Below are positions 28,349 to 38,284 of a stretch of DNA of 64,000 nt, piece by piece; the first letter of the stretch is position 1, and each line of letters opens with the position of its first letter. The stretch comes from Anaerolineales bacterium (GTDB lineage Bacteria; Chloroflexota; Anaerolineae; Anaerolineales; UBA4823). The notes under the pieces were generated by a model that ran no database searches, had not been told where the DNA came from, and was given only the letters and a program-made list of their open reading frames with translations. The translations under genes and the position numbers were made by a program. The stretch covers positions 186,001-250,000 of the forward strand of contig PQAL01000003.1 of NCBI GenBank assembly GCA_003105035.1, given 5' to 3'.

Positions 28349-29536
28349 TCAGGAGGCATTCTCCACCGGCGAGCGGGTGATCGTCCTTTCTTTGAGCAGG
28401 CTGCGAAACAACTGTTCATAAGCTTCAGCAATATGCTCGGATGAAAACATCGTTTTTACTCCCTCAACATCGCCGGTATAGCGCTCCGGCTGATCGAGCA
28501 CCTCGTTAATCCCCTGCGCCAGGGAGTGAGCATCTGCCGGCGGAATGAGGCGCCCCATGCCAGTGATCTTCACCGGTTCGCGCACGCCAGGAATATTGGA
28601 AGCCACTACCGGCGTGCCGCTGGCCATCGATTCCACCTGCACGATCCCGAACGATTCGGTGCTGTTGGTGCTGGGTAAGACGGTCACGTCGCAAAGCTGG
28701 TAGAATGCGGCTAGCTCCGCCGCGGGAAGGATTCCCATGAAGGTCCAGTGATTATCCAGGGCTTCGATCCTTGGTTTCAGCTTGGCGGCATACTCCTCTT
28801 CACCAAGGACGTTCTGGTACTGCCCGACATGCAGCACGCGTGCCTGTGGATGCCTCTTTAAGATCTCGGGCATGGCTTCCACCAGGTATTCCACCCCTTT
28901 CTCAGCGGCCAGGCGGGCAACCATCCCAATCACGCGCTGACCAGGCTCCAACATGGCTTTTTCCTTTAAGCTCTGCAGGTCATCCTGTGTGGGGGAAGCC
29001 AGTTCCACCGGGGTGGGGATGGCGCGAATTTTCAGCAGGTAATGGCGCAGGAAGGCGGATTCTCGGGCGTAATCCAGGGTGTTTACCACCACCTCATTCG
29101 ATAGACTTAATGACATATGGTTAGCCAGGTGCGATACCTGGTTGGCGATGGCATGGATGAAGCCTTTAGGAAGCAGCAAGTCACAATGATAAGTGAGCAC
29201 CACAGGCTTGTGCAGCAAGCGGCTGATCAGGGCGATATAGGAAGCGTCAAGCTGAGGCAGGTGCAGATGTACGACGTCTGCCCGGCGGATGTTCACCCAT
29301 GCCCAATACCACATGCTCGGCATGAGCACCCCTTTGCTGACGTGCATCAGCACATGCGGCCGGATGACCTGCACGCCATCCCTGACCTCACGAGCAGGCA
29401 GGCTACGGTCATAGCGCGAGGTCAGCACGGTCACCTGGTGCCCACGCCTCGTCAGGGCACGCGCCAGGCGCTCGGCGTAAATGGTCAGGCCTGAATAATG
29501 GGGGCGGTAGTAGGTAAGGGTGGTCAGGATCCGCAT
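28349..29536 (-). CDS. GT4-family glycosyltransferase (GT-B fold)
   Basis: This 395-residue cytoplasmic protein has the two Rossmann-like halves of GT-B enzymes: an N-terminal acceptor domain starting RILTTLTYYRPHYSG and a C-terminal Glycos_transf_1 domain. The donor-binding EX7E motif is visible in ESFGIVQVE, followed by MASGTPVVAS. It likely transfers a sugar from a nucleotide-sugar donor to a lipid such as diacylglycerol or to a polyprenyl-linked glycan. It lies in the middle of the membrane-glycan cluster. Confidence 0.92.
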   Translation of the reverse strand: MRILTTLTYYRPHYSGLTIYAERLARALTRRGHQVTVLTSRYDRSLPAREVRDGVQVIRPHVLMHVSKGVLMPSMWYWAWVNIRRADVVHLHLPQLDASYIALISRLLHKPVVLTYHCDLLLPKGFIHAIANQVSHLANHMSLSLSNEVVVNTLDYARESAFLRHYLLKIRAIPTPVELASPTQDDLQSLKEKAMLEPGQRVIGMVARLAAEKGVEYLVEAMPEILKRHPQARVLHVGQYQNVLGEEEYAAKLKPRIEALDNHWTFMGILPAAELAAFYQLCDVTVLPSTNSTESFGIVQVESMASGTPVVASNIPGVREPVKITGMGRLIPPADAHSLAQGINEVLDQPERYTGDVEGVKTMFSSEHIAEAYEQLFRSLLKERTITRSPVENAS

Positions 29537-29563
29537 AGCAATAGCACAGACGCAACGCGCGGC

Positions 29564-30661
29564 TTAAATGTTTCCGTCAGCCGGATGCTCGGGTTCTCCT
29601 TCAGTTTTCATTTTCCCCAGGCGGGTGTACATCCCGGATAGCGATTCTCCATCCTTGTACAGACCATAACCGCCTATCAGGCTGGTGAGGACATAACTGG
29701 TGATGTGCACTGACAAGGCAAAGGCCGTGGCTGTGGCAGCGTTCACCCCTGTACCGGTCAGGGCAACCACTAAAGCTGCCTCGAAAACACCCAGCGCCCC
29801 AGGCGATGAGGGTGCAGCAACTCCCAATGCGCCTACACCCAAGGCGAAGAGCACTCCCAGCAGGCCGGGGGAGGGGAAGAAAGCCCGCAGGAACAGGTAA
29901 TACTGCAGGACGGCCACCAGCCAGTTCAGCGTCTCCCACCCCAGCGCTTCCAGGAACAGGCGGCTGTCGGTAATGATGGCTAGCCCGTCAAAGAAGGCGA
30001 TCACCCGCTTGCCGGTCAGCTTAAGCACCATGCTTGATCGCTGAGCCAGTCGCTCTATCCAACCCAGCACCCGCTGGCGGTTACGCGCCAGGATGTATAT
30101 GCCAAGTAACCCAACCACCACGATGAATGCGATAGTGATGGCGGCTTCTCTGGCCCAAGAGACACCGATTACAAAGGGCAGGGTACTGAGAAAGATCCCC
30201 GCGGCAAATGCCAGGTCGAGGGCTCGCTCGATGATAATTGACGGGATTACCTGCCAGAAATCAATGTGAGCCTTACGCCCGATAAGGAATGCCCGCCCAA
30301 TTTCCCCCAGGCGCAGGGGCAGGATATTGTTGAGCAAGTAACCTTCATTAACAGTGATGAATGCATCCCGATAGGAGGCTTTCTTTTGCAACAATGTGCG
30401 CCAGAAAAATCCGCGCACGATCAGCCATAGGATCTCTGTCAGAAGCCCTAAGAACAGGAAGGTGGGATTGGCTTGCTGCACCGCCAGGACAAATTTCTTC
30501 GGATCCAGCATGCGAAATACGATCACCAGGGCTACCACGCTGATGATCAGCCCAGGCAAGATACGCTTCCAATTACCCCTGCTTGAGGCTGTCGCGATCT
30601 TACTCCTCCCCAATGCGCAGCACCGCCAAGAAGGCTTCCTGGGGGATTTCAACATTACCAA
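29564..30661 (-). CDS. Flippase-like (LPG synthase transmembrane / UPF0104) membrane protein
   Basis: This protein of up to 365 residues has eight or so membrane helices and the LPG_synthase_TM pattern ([19 protein letters not shown], then [14 protein letters not shown]). The family includes the membrane half of MprF and proteins proposed to move lipid-linked sugars. The annotated start is a TTG at 30661 inside lepA, with an ATG at 30655. The first 25 residues are hydrophilic and derive from lepA in another frame, so the true start may be later. It likely moves or presents lipid substrates for the glycosyltransferases beside it. Confidence 0.85.
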   Translation of the reverse strand: MVMLKSPRKPSWRCCALGRSKIATASSRGNWKRILPGLIISVVALVIVFRMLDPKKFVLAVQQANPTFLFLGLLTEILWLIVRGFFWRTLLQKKASYRDAFITVNEGYLLNNILPLRLGEIGRAFLIGRKAHIDFWQVIPSIIIERALDLAFAAGIFLSTLPFVIGVSWAREAAITIAFIVVVGLLGIYILARNRQRVLGWIERLAQRSSMVLKLTGKRVIAFFDGLAIITDSRLFLEALGWETLNWLVAVLQYYLFLRAFFPSPGLLGVLFALGVGALGVAAPSSPGALGVFEAALVVALTGTGVNAATATAFALSVHITSYVLTSLIGGYGLYKDGESLSGMYTRLGKMKTEGEPEHPADGNI

Positions 30662-32402
30662 CCATCTTCATACGCTTCTTGCCGCGCTTCTGCTTTTCCA
30701 GCAACTTCTTCTTACGGGAGATGTCACCCCCGTAGCATTTCGCCAGCACATCCTTGCGTAGAGGCTTAATATTGGCGCGTGAGATCACCCGCCCTGCAGC
30801 ATAAGCCTGGATGGGAACCAGGAACAGCTGGCGCGGGATGACATCCTTGAGCTTGGTGATGACCGCCTGCCCCTTGTGATAGGCATCGTTGCGGTGCACG
30901 ATGGTCGCCAGGGCATCCACCGGTTCTTCGTTGACCAGGATCTCCAGCTTGACCAGGTCGTCCTGGCGGTATTCGGCAAACTGGTAATCCAGTGAAGCAT
31001 AACCACGCGTGCGCGATTTAAGCAAATCGAAGAAATCCACGATGAGCTCGGAAAGGGGAATCTCAAAGTTGAGCTGGACGCGGTTGGGGGCGGGGTAATC
31101 CTGGGTGGTGAACACACCGCGCTTCTTCTTAACCAGCTCCATGATCGTTCCGTAGAATTCCGTGGGGCTGAAAACCTCGATGTTCATCCACGGCTCGCGG
31201 ATCTCCTGGATGAGCATCTCATCCGGCAAATCAGCGGGAGAGTCGATCAATATGGTCTCGCCAGTCAGCAGCACCACCTCGTATTCCACCGAAGGAGAAG
31301 TGACGATGATGTCCAGGTCGTATTCGCGCTCCAGGCGCTCCTGGATGATCTCCATGTGGAACATGCCCAAAAAGCCACAGCGAAAACCAAAGTTCAGCGC
31401 CTGGGAAGTTTCGGGCTCGAAGGTCAGGGAGGCATCGTTGAGCTGTAGTTTATCCAGGGCATCCTTCAGGTCGGCGTAATCCTCGCCCTCCACGGGGTAG
31501 ATGCCGGCGAAGACCATCGGCTTCACCTTGCGATAACCTGGCAGGGGCTCGGCCGCTGGGGTGGCGACGTTGGTGAAGGTATCGCCCACCCGGCATTCAT
31601 GCACGGTCTTCAAACCGGTGGCGATGTAGCCCACTTCACCCGATAGCAAGGTGATCACTGGGCGCAGGTCAGGGGTAAAAATGCCAATCTCAACCGGCTT
31701 GACATGGAAGCCAGTGGCCATCAGCAGCAGGGAGTCGGTATGGTCGATCCGCCCATCCATCAGGCGCACATAGGCCACCACACCTTTGTATGAGTCGTAG
31801 TGTGAATCGAAGATGAGCGCCCGCAGGGGAGCTTGCTCATCACCTTGGGGAGGTGGCACCTGCCTGACGATGACTTCCAATACTTCCTCGACATGGGTGC
31901 CCTCCTTGGCTGAGATGCGGATGATCTCATCCGGAGGCGTGCCGAGCAGGCTGCTGATCTCCTGAGCCACTTCGTCTGGCCGGGCAGAAGGCAGGTCGAT
32001 TTTGTTGATGATGGGGATGATTTCCAGGTCAGCTTCCAGGGCACTGTACAGGTTAGCCAGGGTCTGAGCTTCGATGCCCTGGCTGGCATCCACCACCAGC
32101 AAAGCACCCTCGCAGGCTTCCAGAGCACGGCTAACCTCATATCCAAAATCGACGTGTCCTGGGGTGTCGATCAGGTTCAGCTCGTACTTCTCGCCATCCC
32201 AGGCGGTGTAGCTCATGCGCACGGCAGAAGCCTTGATCGTTACACCTTTTTCGCGCTCCAGGTCCATGCTATCGAGGATTTGCTCGGTGGTATCGCGGTC
32301 AGACACGGTACCGGTGAGATGTAACAGCCGGTCCGCCAGGGTGGACTTCCCGTGATCGATATGGGCGATGATGCAAAAGTTACGTATATGTTCCGAGGTC
32401 AT
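30600..32402 (-). CDS. lepA: Elongation factor 4 (LepA GTPase)
   Basis: This 600-residue protein is the usual length. G1 (AHIDHGKST), switch and G3 (DTPGH), and G4 (NKID) motifs are all present at the N-terminus, and the C-terminal LepA-specific domain ends in the basic stretch [15 protein letters not shown]. It binds ribosomes and promotes back-translocation or late assembly. The 3' end overlaps the flippase-like reading frame by about 60 bases. It is flanked by tlyA and the glycan cluster, all on the minus strand. Confidence 0.98.
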   Translation of the reverse strand: MTSEHIRNFCIIAHIDHGKSTLADRLLHLTGTVSDRDTTEQILDSMDLEREKGVTIKASAVRMSYTAWDGEKYELNLIDTPGHVDFGYEVSRALEACEGALLVVDASQGIEAQTLANLYSALEADLEIIPIINKIDLPSARPDEVAQEISSLLGTPPDEIIRISAKEGTHVEEVLEVIVRQVPPPQGDEQAPLRALIFDSHYDSYKGVVAYVRLMDGRIDHTDSLLLMATGFHVKPVEIGIFTPDLRPVITLLSGEVGYIATGLKTVHECRVGDTFTNVATPAAEPLPGYRKVKPMVFAGIYPVEGEDYADLKDALDKLQLNDASLTFEPETSQALNFGFRCGFLGMFHMEIIQERLEREYDLDIIVTSPSVEYEVVLLTGETILIDSPADLPDEMLIQEIREPWMNIEVFSPTEFYGTIMELVKKKRGVFTTQDYPAPNRVQLNFEIPLSELIVDFFDLLKSRTRGYASLDYQFAEYRQDDLVKLEILVNEEPVDALATIVHRNDAYHKGQAVITKLKDVIPRQLFLVPIQAYAAGRVISRANIKPLRKDVLAKCYGGDISRKKKLLEKQKRGKKRMKMVGNVEIPQEAFLAVLRIGEE

Positions 32403-32463
32403 TGACGGGGCATAGTATAACCCATTTTAATGTATGAAAGGCAATGCGCCTGGTGAGGCTGGA

Positions 32464-33264
32464 TTAATTTTGCGCCTCAAACAGCGTATCGACCAGGCTT
32501 TCGATCGAGACCTGCTGCTCAGCCGGATATTCCAGCCAGGCCAGGAATTCCACGTTGCCTTTCGGCCCGGTGATGGGGCTGCGGATCAGCCCATGCAAGG
32601 CATATCCAAGTGGGATGGTTGAGCCCAGCACATCCAATAACACCTGACGATGGAGCAGGGGGTCCCGGATCACACCCTTGCCCCGGGCTACTTCATGGCG
32701 ACCGGCTTCGAATTGCGGCTTGACCAGGCTGATCACCGTCCCGCCTTGCCCATCCGTAGCCAGCCAGCTCATCACCACCGGCAGGATGATTTTCAATGAT
32801 ATGAAGGAGACATCGACAGTGACCAGTTGAACCGGCTCTGGAAGGACCTCAACGAAACGGGCATTGGTATCTTCCATCACCACCACGCGCGGGTCTTGGC
32901 GTAGCTTCCAATCCAGGATGCCATGCCCGACATCGATGGCATACACCCGCAGCGCACCATGTTGCAGCAAGCAATCGGTGAACCCGCCTGTGGATGCTCC
33001 AACATCGGCACACAGCTTGCCCTTCACTTGAATGGGGAAGGCTTGCAGGGCAGCAGCCAGTTTTTCACCCCCGCGCGAGACAAAGCGCGGCCCCTGATCG
33101 ATTTCAAGAATGGCATCCGCCTGCACGCTTGCCGCGGCTCGCAGCACTACCTGCCCGTCGACGCGCACCTGACCAGCCATCACCAGGCGCTGTGCCAACG
33201 AGCGGCTCTCCGCCAGCCCGCGCTCCACCAACAGCACATCCAGCCGCGATTTTCCCATAGGCAT
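32464..33264 (-). CDS. tlyA: TlyA family rRNA 2'-O-methyltransferase
   Basis: This 266-residue protein has an N-terminal S4 RNA-binding domain (about 1-65, SRLDVLLVERGLAESR), the SRGGEKL linker, and an FtsJ-like methyltransferase domain with SAM motif DVGASTGGFTD. TlyA enzymes methylate ribose of 16S and 23S rRNA cytidines; the old hemolysin name is misleading. It is 61 bases upstream of lepA, so both ribosome-related genes may share a transcript. It is divergent from the UbiA-like gene. Confidence 0.92.
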   Translation of the reverse strand: MPMGKSRLDVLLVERGLAESRSLAQRLVMAGQVRVDGQVVLRAAASVQADAILEIDQGPRFVSRGGEKLAAALQAFPIQVKGKLCADVGASTGGFTDCLLQHGALRVYAIDVGHGILDWKLRQDPRVVVMEDTNARFVEVLPEPVQLVTVDVSFISLKIILPVVMSWLATDGQGGTVISLVKPQFEAGRHEVARGKGVIRDPLLHRQVLLDVLGSTIPLGYALHGLIRSPITGPKGNVEFLAWLEYPAEQQVSIESLVDTLFEAQN

Positions 33265-33337
33265 ATATTAACTCAGATTCGGACGATGAAAGCAGTGATT
33301 CTCGTACCATAAATTGATGATTCTCAGGTAAACTAAT

Positions 33338-34237
33338 ATGAATAAGAACATGTCTCTCGCCTGGGTGAAGCCACTGCTTAAAACGATGCGCCCGCGCCAT
33401 TGGGTGAAAAACGGGCTGCTATTCATCCCGCTTATCTTCGATAAACAGCTGACCAACTGGGTTGCCCTGGGTCGCACAATCCTGGGGGTCATCCTGTTCT
33501 GCCTGCTTTCAAGCCTCATTTACATCATCAATGACCTGGTGGACCTGGAAGCTGACAAGAAGCACCCGCTTAAAAGCCAGCGGCCGCTGCCATCCGGTGC
33601 CCTGAAGGTGCGCACGGCCAAGGCGGCAGGCATCCTGCTGACTTTAATCGTATTCATCCCAGCTGCTTTGCTCTCGCTAGAATTTGCCTTGATCGGTTTG
33701 GCCTACCTGGTGCTCAACCTGGCTTACTCAGCCTGGCTCAAGCATGCCCCCATCCTGGATGTGATGTGCCTGGCCAGCTTTTACGTCTTGCGTGTGGCCG
33801 CCGGGGTGTCACTGATCACCGTCACGCGCTTCTCCCCCTGGCTGTATGTCTTCACCACCTTCCTGGCCCTTTACCTGGGAATCGGCAAGCGACGGGCTGA
33901 GCTCAGCTTGCTGGCCGGAGAGGCGAACGCTCACCGGAAATCGCTGGGGGAATACACCCTGCCGCTGCTTGACCAGCTTATCTTGATCGTCTCGAGCAGC
34001 TCGATCATCACTTACAGCTTATACACCTTCTCAGCACCCAACCTGCCTGCCAACCACACCATGATGCTGACCATCCCGTTTGTGATCTACGGCATCTTTC
34101 GCTACTTGTGGCTTATCCAGGTTAAGGAATATGGCGGCGAGCCTGAGGAGGTGCTACTGAACGACCGGCCACTGCAGATCACGATCTTTTTGTGGGCACT
34201 GGCCATCCTGGTCATTTTCTATTCCTCCCCTGTTTGA
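33338..34237 (+). CDS. UbiA-family prenyltransferase, decaprenyl-phosphate phosphoribosyltransferase-like
   Basis: This 299-residue integral membrane protein has about nine helices. The first Asp-rich motif is NDLVDLEAD, and the second active-site region reads GIGKRRAEL. The N-terminal RPRHWVKNGLLFIPL matches the subgroup that attaches phosphoribose to polyprenyl phosphate, the first step to decaprenyl-phosphoryl arabinose-like donors. Such a lipid-linked pentose donor would suit the GT-C enzymes encoded upstream on the other strand. It is the first gene of the isoprenoid operon. Confidence 0.85.
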   Translation: MNKNMSLAWVKPLLKTMRPRHWVKNGLLFIPLIFDKQLTNWVALGRTILGVILFCLLSSLIYIINDLVDLEADKKHPLKSQRPLPSGALKVRTAKAAGILLTLIVFIPAALLSLEFALIGLAYLVLNLAYSAWLKHAPILDVMCLASFYVLRVAAGVSLITVTRFSPWLYVFTTFLALYLGIGKRRAELSLLAGEANAHRKSLGEYTLPLLDQLILIVSSSSIITYSLYTFSAPNLPANHTMMLTIPFVIYGIFRYLWLIQVKEYGGEPEEVLLNDRPLQITIFLWALAILVIFYSSPV

Positions 34238-34251
34238 TCTACAATATTAAA

Positions 34252-35199
34252 ATGCCCGCCTTTTCTGCATCAGCACCTGGAAAAGTGATTTTATTCGGCG
34301 AACACGCAGTGGTTTACGGGCAGCCGGCGATCGCTGTGCCTGTGCTGCAAGTGCGCGCCAAAGCCATCGTGAACATGGACCCGCGCGCTCCATCCGGTTC
34401 GGTCAGGCTACAGGCGCCCGACATCGGCCTGGAAGCGAACCTGAGTGACCTGCCAGAGAGCCACCCCCTGGCAGCAGTGATCCACAAGGCTGCTGAGGTT
34501 ATTCAGGTGAAGCGTTTGCCAGCCTGCACCATCAAGGTGACTTCCACCATCCCGATCGCTGGGGGGATGGGTTCGGGAGCAGCAGTGTCGGTAGCCATCC
34601 TGCGGGCTTTTTCAGCTTCCCTCGGTCACCCGTTGACCGATGAGCAGGTATCGGATATCGCCTACCAGGTGGAAGTGATCCATCACGGTACCCCGTCAGG
34701 CATCGATAACACGGTTATCACCTATGCCCGGCCGGTGTATTATATTAAAGACAAACCAATTGAGCTCCTGCAGGTGAAACAACCCTTCATCCTGGTCATC
34801 GGTGATACGGGAATCCACAGCCCGACCGCCAGAGCCGTAGGTGACCTGCGAGATGCATGGGAGAAAGATCGCTCATTCTATGAAAGTTTGTTCGACAATA
34901 TCGGGGAAATCGCCTCCACAGCCAGCGCGGCTATCAGAGCCGGCAAAGTTGACGCCCTGGGATCATTAATGAACCATAACCACAGCCTGCTGCAGGAACT
35001 GGGAATATCATCTCCAGCACTAGATAGCCTGGTGGAAGCTGCCAGGTCAGCGGGTGCGCAGGGAGCCAAGCTCTCCGGCGCTGGGCGGGGCGGCAGCATG
35101 ATCGCCATGGTCACCTCAGAGACGTCCAGCCAAGTGGCAGAGTCACTGCTAGCTGCCGGGGCCGTTCGCACGATCACCACCGAGGTACCCACAACATGA
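34252..35199 (+). CDS. mvk: Mevalonate kinase
   Basis: This 315-residue GHMP kinase begins MPAFSASAPGKVILFGEHAVVYG. The ATG at 34252 is chosen because the family starts at the PGKVILFGEH strand, whereas the longer in-frame start (34192) lies inside the UbiA gene. The ATP loop is GGMGSGAAVS, and GTPSGIDNTV is the mevalonate-kinase signature. The C-terminal GHMP motif is KLSGAGRGGSM. It phosphorylates mevalonate. No clear Shine-Dalgarno precedes it; TACAAT at 34240-34245 could place a start site right at the ATG. It overlaps isopentenyl phosphate kinase by ATGA. Confidence 0.95.
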   Translation: MPAFSASAPGKVILFGEHAVVYGQPAIAVPVLQVRAKAIVNMDPRAPSGSVRLQAPDIGLEANLSDLPESHPLAAVIHKAAEVIQVKRLPACTIKVTSTIPIAGGMGSGAAVSVAILRAFSASLGHPLTDEQVSDIAYQVEVIHHGTPSGIDNTVITYARPVYYIKDKPIELLQVKQPFILVIGDTGIHSPTARAVGDLRDAWEKDRSFYESLFDNIGEIASTASAAIRAGKVDALGSLMNHNHSLLQELGISSPALDSLVEAARSAGAQGAKLSGAGRGGSMIAMVTSETSSQVAESLLAAGAVRTITTEVPTT

Positions 35200-35996
35200 G
35201 CCCCCGGCTGGTTTTCCTCAAGTTAGGTGGCTCGTTGATCACCGTCAAAGCCCAACCCCACACCCCGCGCATGGATGTGCTGGCTCGCCTGGCAGGGGAG
35301 ATCGCCGAAGCACGATCGCAGGACCAAGGTTTACAAATCATCCTGGGGCACGGCTCGGGCTCATTTGGGCATGTACCCGCCAGCAAATATCACACCCGCC
35401 AGGGAATACATTCAACAGAAGAGTGGCTGGGTTTCGCAGAAGTCTGGCAAGAAGCGTCTGAATTGAATCGCCTGGTGATGCAATCCCTCGAACAGGCCGG
35501 CCTACCGGTGATGGTATTCTCGCCTTCCGCCACGGTGATCTCCAGGGATGGCAAAGTGGCAATCTGGAACCTGATCCCGCTGCGTAGCTCGCTTGAGGAA
35601 GGGCAGCTCCCGGTGGTCTACGGAGATGTAGTCTTCGACCTTATGCGTGGCGGGACGATTCTATCCACCGAAGACCTGTTCTCCTATCTCGTGCCCATAT
35701 TCAGACCGGTGCTTTTGCTCGAGGCGGGCATTGAACCCGGCGTGTGGCAGGATTATCCCACGAACACCAGGCTGCTGAGGGAGATTACACCCCAAAGTTT
35801 TCCTATCATCCAGGCTAGCGTTAAAGGCTCAGCCACTACGGACGTGACCGGCGGTATGCTTGACAAGGTTCACCAGGTTTTAACCATGGTGGAGCGTGTG
35901 CCAGGGCTAAACGCTTCCATCTTTTCGGCTGAGCCCCCCGGCAGCCTGCTGCGTGCGCTGTTGGGCGAAAATATGGGCACCCTGCTCCACGGCTAA
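35196..35996 (+). CDS. ipk: Isopentenyl phosphate kinase
   Basis: This 266-residue amino-acid-kinase-fold protein starts KLGGSLITVK and has GHGSGSFGH at 51-59, where H59 matches the histidine that distinguishes isopentenyl phosphate kinases from related kinases. It converts isopentenyl phosphate to IPP, the last step of the alternative mevalonate route described in Chloroflexi (Roseiflexus) and archaea. The four-base overlap with mevalonate kinase supports the assignment. Mevalonate phosphate decarboxylase is not in the window. Confidence 0.93.
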   Translation: MSPRLVFLKLGGSLITVKAQPHTPRMDVLARLAGEIAEARSQDQGLQIILGHGSGSFGHVPASKYHTRQGIHSTEEWLGFAEVWQEASELNRLVMQSLEQAGLPVMVFSPSATVISRDGKVAIWNLIPLRSSLEEGQLPVVYGDVVFDLMRGGTILSTEDLFSYLVPIFRPVLLLEAGIEPGVWQDYPTNTRLLREITPQSFPIIQASVKGSATTDVTGGMLDKVHQVLTMVERVPGLNASIFSAEPPGSLLRALLGENMGTLLHG

Positions 35997-36027
35997 GAGC
36001 CGGTGTGAGCTCCATAATATCCGGGGT

Positions 36028-36033
36028 TATAAT
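36028..36033 (+). promoter_or_regulatory. -10 element before the dGTPase gene
   Basis: A consensus TATAAT sits 48 bases before the ATG, in the 84-base gap after isopentenyl phosphate kinase. No good -35 is seen 16-18 bases upstream. Confidence 0.4.
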
Positions 36034-36080
36034 ATGGTTCGGATAAAACAAGTCTGAAAAGGCGAAAACAGGGCGAAAAT

Positions 36081-37232
36081 ATGTATTTTACGCGTAAAGA
36101 GCTTGAAAAAATTGAGGACCTGAGCCTGGCACCCTATGGCATCCGTAGCAAGGATTCGAAGGGGCGCTGCTACCCGGAGGAGGAGCCAGAATATCGCACT
36201 GCTTTCCAGCGCGATCGCGACCGCATCCTGCACACCACCGCCTTCCGTCGGCTGGAATACAAGACCCAGGTATTTATTAATTATGAGGGTGACTATTACC
36301 GCACGCGGCTGACCCACACCCTGGAAGTCTCGCAGATCGGGAGGACGATCGCCCGTGCCTTGGGCGCCAACCCCGAGCTGACCGAAGCGATCTGCCTGGC
36401 ACACGACCTGGGACACCCGCCCTTTGGACACAACGGTGAGGCCACCCTGGCACGCCTGATGAAGGACCATGGCGGGTTTGATCACAACCGTCAGTCATTG
36501 CGCATCGTCGCCAAACTCGAGCAGCGCTACCAAGACTTCCCCGGCCTCAATCTCACCTGGGAGGTACGAGAGGGGATCGTCAAGCACGAGTCGGAATACG
36601 ATATCGCTGATGCACGCGAATACGATGCCGACCTGCGCGGCCATCTGGAAGCACAGATCACCAATATCGCCGACGAGCTATCCTATACCGCCCACGACCT
36701 GGACGATGGACTGCGCTCAGGGATGATCAGCACTCACATGCTGGAAGGCATCACTTTGTGGGAGATCCTGGTGGAGAGCGTTGGCTGGAGAGGTCAGGTG
36801 CTGGACGATCTGGCGCGCCATCGCATGATCCGCAACCTGATCGATATGGAAGTGAGCGACATGATCCAGGCGACCAACAGCCAGCTGCGCGAAAGCGGGG
36901 TACGTTCGGTGATCGATCTGCAGAGTCTGTCTTATAACGTGGTGACCTTTAGCGAGGAGATGCACCAGCGCAACCGCCAGCTGAAGGACTTCCTGTACAG
37001 CAATCTCTACCGCCACCACCGCGTGGTGCGTATGGCGGTAAAGGCTGAGAGGATCATCACGGACCTATTCAAAGCCTACTTGCAGGAACCCGCCATCCTG
37101 CCCAACCACGTCCAGGAATTGACTAGGGAGCGGGGTTTGGAACGGACGATCTGTGACTATATTGCTGGGATGACTGACCGCTTCGCAGTGGAAGAATACC
37201 AGAAGCTATTTGACCCGGTGATGAAACCTTAG
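36081..37232 (+). CDS. dgt: Deoxyguanosinetriphosphate triphosphohydrolase-like protein
   Basis: This 383-residue HD-domain protein has the metal ligands in TRLTHTLEVSQIG and CLAHDLGHPPFGHNGE, the dGTPase signature (DRDRILHTTAFRRLEYKTQV), and the downstream YTAHDLDDGL block. It hydrolyses dNTP to the nucleoside and triphosphate; the family often acts on several dNTPs, so dGTP specificity is not proven. It is followed after nine bases by greA. Confidence 0.93.
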   Translation: MYFTRKELEKIEDLSLAPYGIRSKDSKGRCYPEEEPEYRTAFQRDRDRILHTTAFRRLEYKTQVFINYEGDYYRTRLTHTLEVSQIGRTIARALGANPELTEAICLAHDLGHPPFGHNGEATLARLMKDHGGFDHNRQSLRIVAKLEQRYQDFPGLNLTWEVREGIVKHESEYDIADAREYDADLRGHLEAQITNIADELSYTAHDLDDGLRSGMISTHMLEGITLWEILVESVGWRGQVLDDLARHRMIRNLIDMEVSDMIQATNSQLRESGVRSVIDLQSLSYNVVTFSEEMHQRNRQLKDFLYSNLYRHHRVVRMAVKAERIITDLFKAYLQEPAILPNHVQELTRERGLERTICDYIAGMTDRFAVEEYQKLFDPVMKP

Positions 37233-37241
37233 AGGTAATCT

Positions 37242-37709
37242 ATGGAACAGGAAATTTACTTGACACCCGAAGGTGCTGAAAAAATAAAGCTCGAGCTGGT
37301 GGAGCTGAAAGGCCCGAAGCGAGATGAGATGGCCAAGCGGCTGCGCTCCGCCATCCAGATGGGTGACCTCTCCGAAAACGCTGATTATCATAAAGCCAAG
37401 GAAGACCAGGCGTTCATGGAGGGCCGCATCCAAGAGCTTGAATACCTGCTGAAAAATGCCATCCTCATCGACACAAGTGCAGTGCCAGGTGATACTGTCC
37501 AGGTCGGCAGCCACGTTACAGTCCAGGAAGGGAATGACCCTGAGGAGACCTTTTGGCTGGTTGGCGCCAAGGAAGCTGACCCGCGCAACGGTATGATTTC
37601 CAACGAATCACCCATCGGCAGTGCGTTGTTGGGTGGACGGGTAGGCGACGAAGTGTCTGCCGATACCCCTGGTGGAACGATCAAACTGAGAATCCTAAAA
37701 ATTGAATAA
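37242..37709 (+). CDS. greA: Transcription elongation factor GreA
   Basis: This 155-residue protein has the usual length and the two GreA domains: an N-terminal antiparallel coiled coil (residues 8-75, EGAEKIKLELVELK and GDLSENADYHKAKEDQ) carrying the acidic tip, and a C-terminal FKBP-like domain with ISNESPIGSALLG. It enters the secondary channel of RNA polymerase and triggers cleavage of backtracked RNA. It follows the dGTPase by nine bases in one operon. Confidence 0.97.
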   Translation: MEQEIYLTPEGAEKIKLELVELKGPKRDEMAKRLRSAIQMGDLSENADYHKAKEDQAFMEGRIQELEYLLKNAILIDTSAVPGDTVQVGSHVTVQEGNDPEETFWLVGAKEADPRNGMISNESPIGSALLGGRVGDEVSADTPGGTIKLRILKIE

Positions 37710-37766
37710 AAATTACTGATTACATATTTGCCTTGTCCAGACGTTTGACTTGGTTGGATAAAATCA

Positions 37767-38174
37767 TCAACCTGAATTTTTTTCAACATTCAGGATGATC
37801 AACTCTTTTAACACGTCTATATTAACCTCGCGCAATCTCTTAAGATAGAGACAGCCTTTCCCGGTCTTATATTTCCCTAGCTTATCCAGCAATTTAATAT
37901 CCTGGAGACCTCCGAAGGTCAAATAAAGAGTCAGGTTCTCCTTGCGAGGTGAAAAACCCACCAGAAACCAATCACCTTCGCGTCCACTTTCATAGCGATA
38001 ATGCCGATCACCAAAGCCAATAATGCTGGAACCCCACATCCTGGGTTCTGCTTCAGTGATTTGCCGCATCATCTCTAAAATAACAAATGAATCATTTCGT
38101 TTGGTTACGTCTTCAATTGTATTTAGGTATTCTTCAACACTGGCTTCACTCGGTTTTGTTTTTAATTCGGACAT
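37767..38174 (-). CDS. DUF1801 domain protein
   Basis: This 135-residue protein has the DUF1801 pattern (PSEASVEEYLNTIEDVTKRND, then MWGSSIIGFGDRHY and YLKRLREVNIDVLKELI). The fold is that of the YdhG-like family, proposed to bind small ligands; no catalytic role is known. It is minus-strand and convergent with greA. Composition is more AT-rich than its neighbours, suggesting possible transfer. Confidence 0.85.
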   Translation of the reverse strand: MSELKTKPSEASVEEYLNTIEDVTKRNDSFVILEMMRQITEAEPRMWGSSIIGFGDRHYRYESGREGDWFLVGFSPRKENLTLYLTFGGLQDIKLLDKLGKYKTGKGCLYLKRLREVNIDVLKELIILNVEKNSG

Positions 38175-38284
38175 GGGTTCCTCCAGCCAAATGAATTCAG
38201 ATTAACCCTCTAAAAATTCTGTAAGCCCAACTTAGTATTTCACATTTTCATTAAAAATGACAGTATGTTACTATGAGAAAATGA

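Noticed and set aside
34192-34251. N-terminal extension of mevalonate kinase
   Set aside because: It lies inside the UbiA gene; the GHMP fold begins just after the ATG at 34252.
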